The notes beneath the pieces are model-generated. The model had not been told where the DNA came from. It did no database searches and saw nothing but the letters and a program-made list of their open reading frames with translations. This document shows positions 12,601 to 23,065 of a stretch of 64,000 nt of DNA, piece after piece. How positions within the stretch are numbered: the stretch's first letter is position 1; each line of letters opens with the position of its first letter. The position numbers were made by a program, and so were the translations under genes. Source of the DNA: Saxidomus purpurata (Eukaryota > Mollusca > Bivalvia > Venerida > Veneridae); assembly GCA_022818135.1 (NCBI GenBank), contig JAFMSR010000017.1, positions 940,002-1,004,001 on the forward strand, in the 5' to 3' direction.

Positions 12601-15600
12601 GGTAAGCTAAAAAAAGAGCCATGTTCACATGACCAACTCCCCCGCCAAGAAAGTTTTTGGTCACAATTTGGTGTGAAAGGTGGTCTTATGTAAGGGCCTT
12701 AATTCAATGAAAATTCATTGAAACAAAACATATTGAAAATATGCACATCTCCTCTAGCTAGTGAAGCTTTCCATGAAGATTTGAGGATACTGAGAAACAG
12801 AGCAGACACCAGGAAATATGAAAAAGTAATTTAAGGGCAATAACTCTGTGAAATATCATTGAACTGTAACACACTGATAATTATGCTGATAATAATTATG
12901 CACATCTCCTCTTAATACCGAAGCAGCCGAGACAACAATACACAGAAGTGCTACATGTATACATACACTGAATTCAAGTCAGTGGTTCCTGAGAAATAGC
13001 CTGGACAAGGATGTGTGATGGATGCAAGACCGGAGAGAGATCATTACCATTTCTAACCCCCCATTGGTGGGGAGACAACAAAGGTCTTCTTACTTTGCAT
13101 TGGTAGGCAGCCTCCTTGTAGGGTACAGGTTCAAATCCAGGCTTCTACTTTGTAATAAATTAAAGAAGTAGTTAATTTTATTGCGATATAATCATTACTG
13201 TTTCAGAATTGTAAATCATGTGAATAACGCCATTTGCAAAACAAAACATTTCACAGTTGTACCTGTGTTCTTAGGGTACTCGTGGTACCCTAGCTGTGAG
13301 TCGGTATTTATGCCTGTAGCAAGAATCATATGACGCCTTCGGCGCTTCGTAGCAAACACAGTAAAACCATAGCCACATGCAACATCGTAGACCTATAATG
13401 GAACAAGAGCTGTCCATAACACAGCACGCTCGACTATTGTGGGTGTTTGCTAATAAAACAAAACTTTTATCAGTGTAATAGCAAAACAAAATTCTGCTAA
13501 CTATTAAGTATAAACTAGGAAAGTTGAATCATAAAAAAAGTCAAAATCTATAACTATAGATTTAATTTTTGGTAAATTAATTGTTTGATACAAAATTTAC
13601 CCTGAACACTATTGCAAGGTTTGATATAACTACCATAAGTGGTTACTGTGACATGTGCATGATAGTACCTTGCATGCAAAACTTTACCAAATTTTCAAAG
13701 TCAAACAAGGGCCATAATTTGCACTAAATTTAAACAAGAGTTATCTGTCTTGACTGTGTGACACCTCTTAAGACATTAAAAAAGTTTCAAGTCAATATCA
13801 TAAGTGGTTACTGAGATATGTGCAAGATATTACCTAGCAGGCAAAACTTTAACCAAATTTTCAACGTCAAACAAGGGCCATAATTAGTACTAAATTTATA
13901 CAAGAGTTATCTGACTTGACTGTGTGACACCCCTAAAGACATTAACGAAGTTTCAAGTCAATATCACAAGTGGTTACTGAGATATGTGCATGATAGTACC
14001 TAGCAGGCAAAACTTTAACCAAATTTTCAAAGTCAAACAAGGGCCATAATTTGTACTAAATTTAAACAAGAGTTATCTGCCTTGATTGTATGACACCCCC
14101 AAAGACATGAACAAAGTTTCAAGTCAATATCATAAGTGGTTACTGAGATATGTGCATGATAGTACCTAGCAGGCAAAACTTTAACCAAATTTTCAAAGTC
14201 AAACAAGGGCCATAATTTGTACTAAATTTTTTCAAGAGTTATATGCCTTGATTGTATGACACCCCTAAAGACATGAACAAAGTTTCAAGTCAATATCATA
14301 AGTGGTTACTGAGATATGTGCATGATAGTACCTAGCAGGCAAAACTTTAACCAAATTTTCAAAGTCAAACAAGGGCCATAATTTATACTAAATTTTTTCA
14401 AGAGTTATCTGCCTTGATTGTATGACACCCCTAAAGACATGAACAAAGTTTCAAGTCAATATCATAAGTGGTTACTGAGATATGTGCATGATAGTACTTA
14501 GCAGGCAAAACTTTAACCAAAGAAGCAACGCCGACGCCGACGCCGACACACAAGTGACTGTAATAGCTCTCCATATTCTCCGAATAGTCGAGCTAAAAAC
14601 TGAATTTAAGTCACCTCTTTATAGAAACTTGTACTGTAACAGAAACCTGGTTAGCAATCTATGTCTCGATTCTGACAAAATATGAAATTTGATTTATTAT
14701 ACTGTATGAAGAATGTGACCTGATATTTCTTAAGTCATTTTTGCAGATTTTTTTTAAATATATACATGTATAATGTATTTTAAAGCTTTGATAAAGGAAA
14801 TCTTCTGATGCACATTCTGGAAAAGATGTCCCTACTCCACTTGCCTACTTTGGTCAAAAAGTTCAAACAAAGGCAGGTCCTGAAAATATAAGCTGGTAGT
14901 CAGATTTGACGTATGATGTTAAACTGATTGATTTATTTCGGTATCACAGTGCATACAATGGTTACAAACATGTTGTATTCATAAAATAGTAGATAATTAA
15001 ATAAAATACAAGCATGAGTATTAACCATGTCATGCCATAGCACAAAAAAGAGTGATCCCTTATTTCCATTGTGGTCCTTGTTACTGGCGGCATGACAGAT
15101 GTTAATTGAGACACTTATAGGCAAACTGATTTTTGCATCAGTCAAATTGAGTTTTCAAGCTGTAATCTGGCTATCAATTTGTGCTGTTGAAAAGTACTGT
15201 AGCATTGTTTTCAAGTTTCAGAAGTAAATGTATTCACCTCTATATCGTTTTCATCCATGTAACGTAATCTTGCTGGTCTGTGTTGCACTGTCACAGGCTT
15301 CTGGAGTTTCATTTCCGGACGCATATACGAACGCACACCTTGAAGAAAAATGTAACAATGCTATTTCAATTTCTCTGATGTTACCAGAAGACAAATAACA
15401 TTTAAAATTTGTGTTTTTAATGTAAGCATGCTTTAATACTATATAAAGTAAGAGGATTATTACTTAATAGCACTAAAATTGTTCGAATTAAATACTGAAT
15501 TGAATACATAATTATCAAAATGTCAAAACCAGAGATTTTACATCACTTTTCAGCTTCCTCACTTCTCAATGCAGGACCTCCCCTGGGGTTCATAAATCCA

Positions 15601-16012
15601 TTACCACATCTTGGCCATAACAGTAATGTTGTTTTCAGGAAAATAATTAGAATTTTGTCAGATTTCACTAAAACTCATTTTGCCAATTTCAAATTTCTTT
15701 CACCTCTCTGAAGAATCTAATACAATTGGCCACACTGACCATAGGAAGCTCTGTCATTGCTGATGTGCTATATCCACACAAGCCTATTTTGATATACATG
15801 CTAGCTACATTGAACATACCCAGGGCACCTGTTGCAGCATGACCCCAGACATAGACCCTTTCTGCTGGTTTAGCTTTTGCACTCTGGTACTGTATCACCT
15901 GTTCCTTGCGTTTCTCACGAGCTGTCTCCCTCTTCACAGAACCAGAAGCAAACCGTACCCTCTGACATAGAAGACAAGGCTGTAGTAATCTGGCTGTTTT
16001 AAATATGTCCAT
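6646..16012 (-). CDS. RCC1L: RCC1-like G exchanging factor-like protein, mitochondrial (RCC1L/WBSCR16 orthologue)
   Basis: Eleven exons read on the minus strand: 16012-15820, 15338-15238, 13392-13263, 12138-12010, 11458-11392, 10722-10671, 9992-9908, 8959-8690, 8078-7911, 7432-7347 and 6723-6646. All introns are GT-AG, all phases close, and the sum is 1359 nt (452 aa plus TAA); human RCC1L is 464 aa. The N-terminus is Arg-rich and poor in acidic residues, like a mitochondrial presequence. RCC1-type blades follow: VYVWGHAATGALG, DVACGYGFTVF, CGRAHSAFL, QGNNAYGQCG, VVCGQDHTLFL, YSCGLGADGQTG, FGWGNSEYSQL, YVWGYGVLGKGP, YTWGKGKYGCLG and CGVDHTVAL. The order and wording match the vertebrate protein, which is linked to mitochondrial ribosome and pseudouridylation modules. 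The ATG at 16012 is the only in-frame start before the presequence. The polyadenylation site is unresolved (TTTAAT at 6125, TTTATT at 5788). Confidence 0.95.
7501..7700. repeat. Truncated dispersed repeat and C-rich tract in an RCC1L intron
   Basis: Starts acaagagggcggtttttaat, continues with ccttgatctcgtctccatgg, and runs into a C-rich stretch at 7629-7682. It lies between exons 9 and 10 of RCC1L. Confidence 0.6.
8518..8627. mobile_element. 110-bp MITE with TTAA target duplication
   Basis: The ends ACGGCAGAGGTGGGC and GCCCACCTCTGCTGT are inverted. They continue inward as aaaataaaatattg and caatattttatttc. TTAA stands on both sides (8514-8517 and 8628-8631), the pattern of piggyBac or Kolobok-type insertions. 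It lies in the intron between RCC1L exons 8 and 9. Confidence 0.8.
9006..9325. repeat. 19-bp minisatellite in an RCC1L intron
   Basis: The unit cactggacacacctaatgt repeats with variants (aaagt, atgcc, and shortened cacccaatgt). About 15 copies lie between RCC1L exons 7 and 8. Confidence 0.9.
9436..9880. mobile_element. hAT-like MITE, 445 bp, with perfect 8-bp TSD
   Basis: Starts TAGAGATGTAATCGATTC and ends ATCAATGACATCCCTA. It is flanked by CTGTTTCT on both sides (9428-9435 and 9881-9888). Runs of cgatatcgatatat lie near both ends. No transposase frame is present. It lies in the RCC1L intron between exons 7 and 8. Confidence 0.85.
10322..10575 (+). mobile_element. tRNA-derived SINE in an RCC1L intron
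   Basis: The head has a Pol III A-box-like tggtcgggtggttagag and a B-box-like gggttcgtgccc. The tail ends cgttaaactcctacaacaac and aataac. It lies between RCC1L exons 6 and 7. It is a degraded SINE, not a functional tRNA. Confidence 0.7.
12300..12690. repeat. Dispersed repeat fragment in an RCC1L intron
   Basis: Contains tgacccccaggatggggtta, gatagaggtctaccaggcaa and gagcactttatgttcaggta, resembling pieces of the repeats at about 2.4 and 45 kb. The 61-codon frame across it is incidental. Confidence 0.45.
13402..14597. mobile_element. Element with internal 166-bp tandem satellite, in RCC1L intron 2
   Basis: Starts aacaagagctgtccataaca and ends ccgaatagtcgagctaaaa. The subterminal words gctcgactattg (13428) and cgaatagtcgagc (14581) are inverted. 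The core is a tandem array: the phrase acaagggccataattt returns every 166 bp (caagg at 13706, 13872, 14038, 14204, 14370). The right part has cgccgacgccgacgccgac. This layout, short inverted ends around about 160-bp satellite units, recalls the satellite-bearing MITE/Helentron-like elements of bivalves; that family link is from memory. Its left border is 10 bp from the RCC1L exon 3 acceptor. Confidence 0.8.
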
Positions 16013-16340
16013 AGTTCTGTAATGATTAAATAATACGAAAGTGACAGTGTTTTCAATACATGTTAAATTAGTTTCATAATATCATCTCAAAGCAAAATTT
16101 GCAATACCAAAATTTGTTGTCATTCACACATGCCATACAAAATAAATTAATTCACAAACAGACAAACACTTCAAGTTAATATACCGCCCCCTGTTAAGTG
16201 TGTAAATGGAGGACTAGTCATTGTAGCTCTACTGCATTAGTGTCATGGACAATGTAGTCTAATTAATTTGACATTGAAGCCAGCAGGATAGTTTTTGGAT
16301 GGGTACTTTCTGAGGTTTGACAACTATAAAATATCAGATC

Positions 16341-16515
16341 CAAAAAGGAAGTGGCTGCTCGTTCAGTAACTGGGTGAGTAGAACTTTTTCTAGTCATTGG
16401 TAACCGGAAGCACAGCCTAATACTTGTATGTTAGGCTGGTTCTCTGAAAGTCAATTTCTTTGGATTAAAAGTTCAGACATCTTGATAATGTAAGAGCAGT
16501 CCTATCACTCTATAT
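16341..16515 (+). mobile_element. Left arm of a disrupted palindromic element
   Basis: The stretch ggaagtggctgctcgttcag, through taagagcagtc, follows the left arm of the intact element at 30072 with scattered mismatches (aggctggttctctga, tcaatttctttg, catcttgataatgtaagagc). The matching right arm is 12 kb away at 28860-29565 because later insertions separated them. Confidence 0.8.
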
Positions 16516-17039
16516 CAATATGTCAGTCGTATCGCAGCGGTCAGTTGATGCAACTTAAAACCATCTTTTAGAAGCAGTTCAAAAGTACCGGGTGCTAAAG
16601 TAAGCAAGTAACTGAAAACTTGCTTTGTGTTCAGCTGTATAATAAGATTCTCGTAAAGATAAGATATAAGCTTTATTTTCAGTTGGAAAGAGAACAACAA
16701 ATAACATAAGCCCTAAAAGGCGTAGAGGTCAGTAAATGTCATTTCTGCAACTGAACTGTTAACAAAAAATTGAATATCTTTACTTCACATGCTTCATATT
16801 GCTAAAAATCATACGAATACATCTGAGATGTAATTGCTAGTTTATTCTGCAATGTACTTGTAGCAAAAACACTTGGTTTTCATCAATCTGTGTTGTTACA
16901 TAAGCCGAAAACAATCGAAAATCGCTTTTCCAACTTGTCCCTTTTGCGTAATGATATGACACAAGAGGATGGACATCTACGAATTTTTATTACGAAAAAA
17001 ATATATGACCATAATTAGCTTGTTTAAGTCACTTAGGGC

Positions 17040-17640
17040 CACAGGGGGTCGAACCATACCCCACCCACCTTCTATTACATATATATATATCCCCAGTGAA
17101 AATATGAACTGAAATTTCAATGGTATTTTAGTGAAATTTCAACAAAATACCATCAAAATATTAGTGAAAGAATTGGTAGAAATTTGTTGAAATAACACTG
17201 AAATGTCAACAAAATTTCATCAGTATATCATCAAAATTTCAGTAAAATATCAGTGGTATTTCATTGAATTTCTACCAATTCTTTCAGTGAAATATCAGTG
17301 TTATTTTACCGAAATCTCTTCAAAATTTCAGTAAAATATCAGTGGTATTTCATTGAATTTCTACCAATTCTTTCAGTGAAATATCAGTGTTATTTTACTG
17401 AAATCTTTACAAAATTTTAGTCAAATATCACCAGTATTTCAGTAAGATATCAGTGGTATTTCACCAAATTTCTACCAATTCTTTCAGTGAAATATCAGCG
17501 TTATTTTAATGAAATTTTTGCAGATTTCAGTAAATATCACGAAGATTTCACAGAAATATTGATGATATTTCATCAAATTTCTACCAATTCTTTCAGTGAA
17601 ATATCAGTGATATTCAGACACCTTTTCATTTAAAATGACA
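17040..17640 (+). repeat. Left terminal inverted repeat and subterminal array of the 11.6-kb transposon
   Basis: The TIR occupies about 17040-17125 including an (at)n stretch. It is followed by about 500 bp of reiterated atttcagtgaaatatcagtg and aatttctaccaattctttca in irregular multiples. Such arrays are binding sites for element proteins in CACTA-type elements; that role here is inference. Confidence 0.85.
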
Positions 17641-18049
17641 AAAATGTTGGCACCTTTTTCACTGATATTTGTCTTAAGTTGAGATATATGCCAGTATTAC
17701 ATTTTAAAAGACACTTTAATGAATCCAGTTTTAATTTTATGGTTATTTTAATTGCTTTAATAACCAGTAAATTGATTTATCAGATGGACAACAGACATTG
17801 AGTGATGGAAGAGCTCACCACCTGCATTTTTGCCCAGGGGAGCGGTGACAAAATTGGTTATGATGAAAAGCATGTACAAAATGATAATACCTGTAGAATT
17901 CCAAGAAAATTTATTACACAAAAGAATTGCTATATTATCATTATTTCAGCATTTGATGAAATAAAAACCGAAATACCAGTGAAAAATGCCCTTAAAGTGG
18001 TGAAGTTCTATTTATTGCCTCATGAATATAATGGACGAGTGCCCAGATG

Positions 18050-19055
18050 ACTCTATAGCACTCACCTAAGACCTACCAAATGTGACCAAATTTCCGAAAC
18101 AATATATTATTAACACAAAAATTGTGTTTGACCTTGACCAGACAAACATTCTGACCAACTTACATGAAGATTGGCTTTAAAAAGAGTATCAACACGGTTT
18201 ACCTTCGAACTAACCTTGTGACCTAGTTTTTAATCCTATGTTATCCCAGCAAACACTGACCAAATTACCAGATACTTGTGTATTAAATGCGGCCTCTAGA
18301 CTGTTAACAAGGTTTTTATTTGATATGCTCCAGTGACCTAGTTTTTTTACCCTTAGTAACCTAGTTTCAAACTTCACCAAAAGAATCATTTGGATAACAT
18401 TCTGACCAATTTTCATGAAGAGTTTACTTTAAATCTGGCCTCCAGTGTTGGCAAGGTTTTCCACGGATTAGACTGTGTGACCTGTTTTTGACCCCTACTG
18501 ACCCAGATTTGAGACAAACATTCTTACAAATACAAATTTTCAAGATGGTTGTGTAATATATGTGGCCTCCAGAGTGTTAACAAGGTTTTTCTTTGATCTG
18601 ACCATGTGACCAAGTTTTTATGAACCAGGTGACCCAGAAATCAATGAGACAAAATCTAATCAATTTCCATGAAGTTTGGGCTATAAATGTAACCTCTATG
18701 GCATACACAAGAATTTTTATAATTTGACTGCATGCTCTATTTTTTTACCCTAGATGACCCATATTAAAACTTGGCCGAGATTTTATAAAGGCAATCACAC
18801 TGACCAAGTTTAATGAAGATCCAATGAAAAATGCAATCTCTAGCATACACAAGATTTTTTGGCTGACCTAGTTGACCTGTATTTAAACTCGACTTAGATT
18901 TAATCAAGGCAAGCATATTGACGCAATTTAATGAAGGTCCAGTGAAAAGTGCAGCCTCTATTGCATACACAAGGTTAAGTGTGAACAGACCGATGGCAGA
19001 CACCAGGTGATTACAATTACTCACCTTGAGCACTTCTTGCTCAGGTGAGCTAAAA
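18050..19055. repeat. Dispersed repeat copy inside the transposon
   Basis: The same family as 3961-5455: ctatagcactcacctaagac at the start, ttgctcaggtgagctaaaaa at the end, with gtgacctagtttttaatcc and gtgttaacaaggtttt inside. It inserted after the host transposon. Confidence 0.75.
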
Positions 19056-19454
19056 ACTGCCCCTGTGAAAATTTAAGAGATGTTCTGAATAGGCCTTTAA
19101 CAAAACAGCCGTTCAATATCTACCTCTAGTTCTACAAATATATGTTTTAATTCGTAGAAAAAACCTCACTGCAAAAACAAAACTTGACTCAAAAAAAAGA
19201 GCTTAAGTATATGTTTTATATTTAACAATATGCTTTAGAAAAGACAATTTTGCAGTCTCTTAAAATATATAATAATTGACCAAGTTTAATTATAATATGA
19301 AACGCATTCAGTCAACAGTCGTTATTGTAGGTATCGAGTGAAACCTAAAGTTATAAGATTTCAAAAAATCTACTTCACATAATCTAAAAAATACAGAGTA
19401 AAACAATTAGATAGCAATTTCAATTATTAAGATACAAATGAATTAACAAGTTAA

Positions 19455-19890
19455 AGCGACTGCACTCCAGATGGACAAGTTACGATAAAAAAAGAAAATT
19501 TTCAATTTCAAGAAAAAAATTGTCATTACTGTATCAGGGGCATTGTATTATGATAACGTGACAAGTTTTCTAACAAAAGAAACAATTAAAATGTGTTGTT
19601 TTGCTTACTTTTATTGTAGAAAATATCACCCCGTGACTAACGGGGTGGGCTCTTTGGTATATCAATATTTTTAACTCGCATCAAATCAGCTGACTCCGTA
19701 GTGTAGTAGGTTAAGCCCCTGTAAATTTTTTTGTAAGCGCAAAAGTTCAAAACCTGGCTCGGGTAAATATTTTTTTCTTCCTTTATTTTTAGCTCTTACA
19801 CAAAGAAAATAATCTTGATGCTGACAAATTGAATATATATTGATTTTACCAAAAAATTAAAATTTACTAAGAATTTGGAGTGCAGTCGCT
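19455..19890. mobile_element. TTAA-flanked MITE with tRNA-like interior, copy 1
   Basis: The ends AGCGACTGCACTCCA and TGGAGTGCAGTCGCT are perfect inverted repeats, flanked by TTAA (19451-19454 and 19891-19894). The interior has a Pol III-like pair: tagtgtagtaggttaagccc (A box) and gttcaaaacctggctcggg (B box). A second copy lies at 56741-57188 in the opposite orientation. Confidence 0.85.
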
Positions 19891-20176
19891 TTAAAATGCA
19901 AAAATTTTCTTGCAAATCATCACACAAGTCACAAAATAATGAAATTTCCATGGAGATTTTAAGTGCCAGGCCCACCAAGAAAATACTGGCAAGGCAAATA
20001 TCCAAGTACTGAGCATACAAGGTAGCTACCCTGGGAATCACACATATAAACATTCTTCAAGACTGGACAAAAACTAACTTACTTAAACTAAATGTCAAAC
20101 AATTTGACCTGTTTTAAGACAACACATACACTGTTACAATAAAAAAAAATTCAAATCATCTCTTGTCTTTTTTGTC

Positions 20177-22101
20177 TTACTTCTTAAGAAACAATGTTTT
20201 TGCCATGGTTGTTACTTCCAACACCACTCTCTGGAGCAAAGAAAAATTCATTGCATCAAGTTGTGGCTTTACATTGTCCATGCAGTTTATGGTTCTCTTG
20301 TCAGTGTGAGTGGAGTTGATCAGTTCATATTCACTGAACACTTGAAAAAAAAATGTTTGAATATTTTCTGTTGAATCTGTTCCCAATCTCTGCTGAAGAA
20401 TTCCCTCATTTAAAGCTGGCAGTGATGTAGCAACAACTGCGGTTGGAGGAAATTGTTGCTTTAACTTCGTGTATATTCGTTTGCTGGTGCACCAGTTTTG
20501 AATTAGGTGTACTGATGTTAGATTGACTGACTGGAAGGCTGCATATTTTCAAGTTTACCTTCACTTTCCTCCAGTTTTGTGCATTTTCTCTTCTTCTAGT
20601 TTCTCTACTTCTCTCTTCAAAGAAATCAAGAAAATATTAGTATCATCAACTCAGATAAATTGAATTAAGATGATTGCACTGTGAGGAAAAAACAAGCGCC
20701 TACTGGTAATGATTTATATCTAGTCACAAAACAGTGCAGGAAAACAAAGTTATTGACGTTATGTTTTTGAAATGCTAATTAAGGCTAAATACACTGCTTT
20801 TCCTAGCACTTTTTCTAGAGTAGCAAGTATATTATACCTTGCTTAAATTTTCAAATAGTGTAATAAAGTACCTTGCTTAAATTTTCAAATAGTGTACGTA
20901 ATAAAGTAATTGAAGTACAAATGTAACCAGTCAGCAATGTGCTTACTTTAATTTAAATTCTTTTAAATTTTAAAACTATTGTCAACCTAACTTTAGGAAC
21001 AACAAACTTTACTCCAGTTCTCCGAGGACAGCCTGTTTGTATAGTTTTATACTTACAAGAGTTACTGAGCAGAAAATTACAGAATGCATACCTTGATTGA
21101 TCTTTCGTGTCTCCTCAGTTCAGGTACCAGACACTGTCATTCCCTTAAGAAAGAGACAAAAACAAGTAATACATTTTTTGCTACCATCTTCATGTAACTG
21201 TTTAAATTGTAGTGATTGTTAGACTTTTTACTGACAAATACCAGAATGAGATATTGCTAAATTCTATTTCAATAGAGTATGTATGACATCATCTAACTAA
21301 AACTGAACTGCAATGTAAAATTACTGCACTAACATAATTTTTTGAAAACAGTTACAATCAGTAACTTTATTTCATTATAGTTATGAAAATACCTGGAGCA
21401 TTTACTGTCCCTTGTGATTTTATTTCTGCAGAATCTAATTTACATGCATCCTCCCTTGGCACAGCTGAAGTATAAGTAAAAATATAATGTATAACACTAA
21501 CAGGTCATTTTAAAACATTAATTCTAACTGAAAATTTATCCTATATAGACAAAGAAGGATTTGAGCTGCTATTTTTGACTATTTTTAAATTCCCTTCTGC
21601 TTAATTTTCACACATCTAGGAGTTTTCAACACTACCGGTATCGCCAGCAATATCAACAAAAATAAGACAAATAGCATTTTATTTGATGAGTAAGAAAGAA
21701 CAGCCAAATTTTCATGAAATGTAAGGAATGCACGGAATACTACAAGTCAAGGTAGCTCCTTCATGTAAGCACAGCAAATAGTACCCCTTCGCATATTTAT
21801 TTGATTAAATTAGCATGTTAGAATGGAAATAGATTTTACTTTATATAGTATGTTTATAGAGGGTGTTTCCAGACCATACTATTTGAAAGACCTTGCTTAA
21901 AGTTAAAATACTGAATACATTGCGCGTTTATTATAGCAAAACTCGAGATGAATACCCCCAGGTACTGCCTGGACATTCCATACAACATAGGACCAGTATA
22001 AGATTGGGTGCCATACCCCATGCATCTGTGAACATTTCCATCACATTCATTCTGTAACTGATCTGATGTTTCTGTCCAACCACTTGACACTAACTTTTTA
22101 C
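20177..22101 (-). pseudogene. Decayed second gene of the 11.6-kb transposon
   Basis: Four exon-like blocks read on the minus strand: 22101-21956 (KKLVSSGWTETSDQL...CDGNVHRC), 21464-21393 (VPREDACKLDSAEIK), about 21130-21092 (CLVPELRRHERSIK) and 20618-20563 (REVEKLEEEKMHK, coiled-coil-like). A last block, 20538-20177, is open for 120 codons and ends TTLFLKK-stop (VHLIQNWCTSKRIYTKLKQQ... then FSLLQRVVLEVTTMAKT). The splice signals look real (cag/gta, aag/gta), but phases between blocks do not close. The 20618-20563 block hits TGA in one frame while a neighbouring frame (KLEESE) leads into the next exon, which suggests a one-base change. I recognise no catalytic domain. Position and decay suggest an accessory protein of the element. 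Confidence 0.5.
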
Positions 22102-22414
22102 CTGAAACATGCAAGTGATGTACATGTACTATAGTTTATACTAAGTAGAGGTTTTGATAGGGCATAGTACAAGTTTGTATTTTCTTGCCATCAAGCTAAT
22201 TTTGCTGACCAGAGTTCGAATACCACTCTGGACAAGTAGTTTTCACTGTTACATTTGGCTTCTGATGCTGATCTTAATGTGGATAGGCCTACATGTAGTT
22301 ATAAAATTATGTTCTGCTGACATTGCCAAGTTGTATCCACTTAATTTACCATCTGATTTCTTCCGATTTATTGACATCTGTGGCTGTAGTTTTATTTTTT
22401 TAGCATTTTTAAAT

Positions 22415-22517
22415 CACAGGGGGTCGAACCATACCCCACCCACCTTCTATAACATATTATATCTATACTATACTATGTAGGTAATAGAAGGTGGGTGGGG
22501 TATGGTTCACCCCTGTG
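22415..22517. mobile_element. 103-bp MITE sharing the ends of the 11.6-kb transposon
   Basis: Starts CACAGGGGGTCGAACC and ends with the near-perfect inverse (ggtatggttcacccctgtg). It is flanked by TTTTAAAT on both sides (22407-22414 and 22518-22525). It is little more than two TIRs joined back to back. This independent insertion confirms 8-bp duplications as the family rule. Confidence 0.92.
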
Positions 22518-22954
22518 TTTTAAATGTGCATGTTGATTTATTGATTCAGAGAAATTACTATTTTAAACATGTTCTAGATAACATATATGTTTTAATCAAT
22601 AAATTAATGACAGCTTAGAATGTGTTACTTAAATCACTGAATATCACAAACATTAATTCAACTCGTTTATCCCGGGAATATGTTTATGTTCCTTACATAT
22701 GTGAAAGGTCCATGCAATATTCATTGGCTTCAAATTTCTGAACTGCCACTTCCTGGCCGGGTAGCCTTAGCACAGCGTTACATCGCACACTCAGCAACAA
22801 CATTCCAACTTTGGTTCTACAATCTGCTTCTGACTTTGAACGGAAAGCCTATAGGCCCTATCAATCGTTCAACCATCTCAATACAGCAAATCAATTGTTT
22901 TCGTCTGCAATAGTTGGCGCCTTAAGATACTGAAGCCACAATGAAGCGCATATT

Positions 22955-23065
22955 TGATTGGCTAATTTAATTCCTACTAACCAACCAAAATATTCTTTCC
23001 ACCGCTTCAAAATCTCGCGCGATCGATTACGTCACAAAACATTGTCTGCATGTTAAAATGCTAAA
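22955..23065 (+). promoter_or_regulatory. Candidate promoter of the transposon's plus-strand gene
   Basis: Just upstream of the ATG at 23066 lie tgattggctaattt (CCAAT-box inverse), a CpG-rich tctcgcgcgatcgattacgt and gattacgtcac (CRE-like). The interval to the minus-strand gene (22101) is a natural divergent control region. This is inference from motifs only. Confidence 0.35.

Noticed and set aside
13590..14525. CRISPR-like array
   Set aside because: The 166-bp units are head-to-tail with no unique spacers, and the DNA is clearly animal.
22680..22913. 77-codon plus-strand frame
   Set aside because: It lies in the presumed divergent control region of the transposon, with no homology I recognise and no splice partners.
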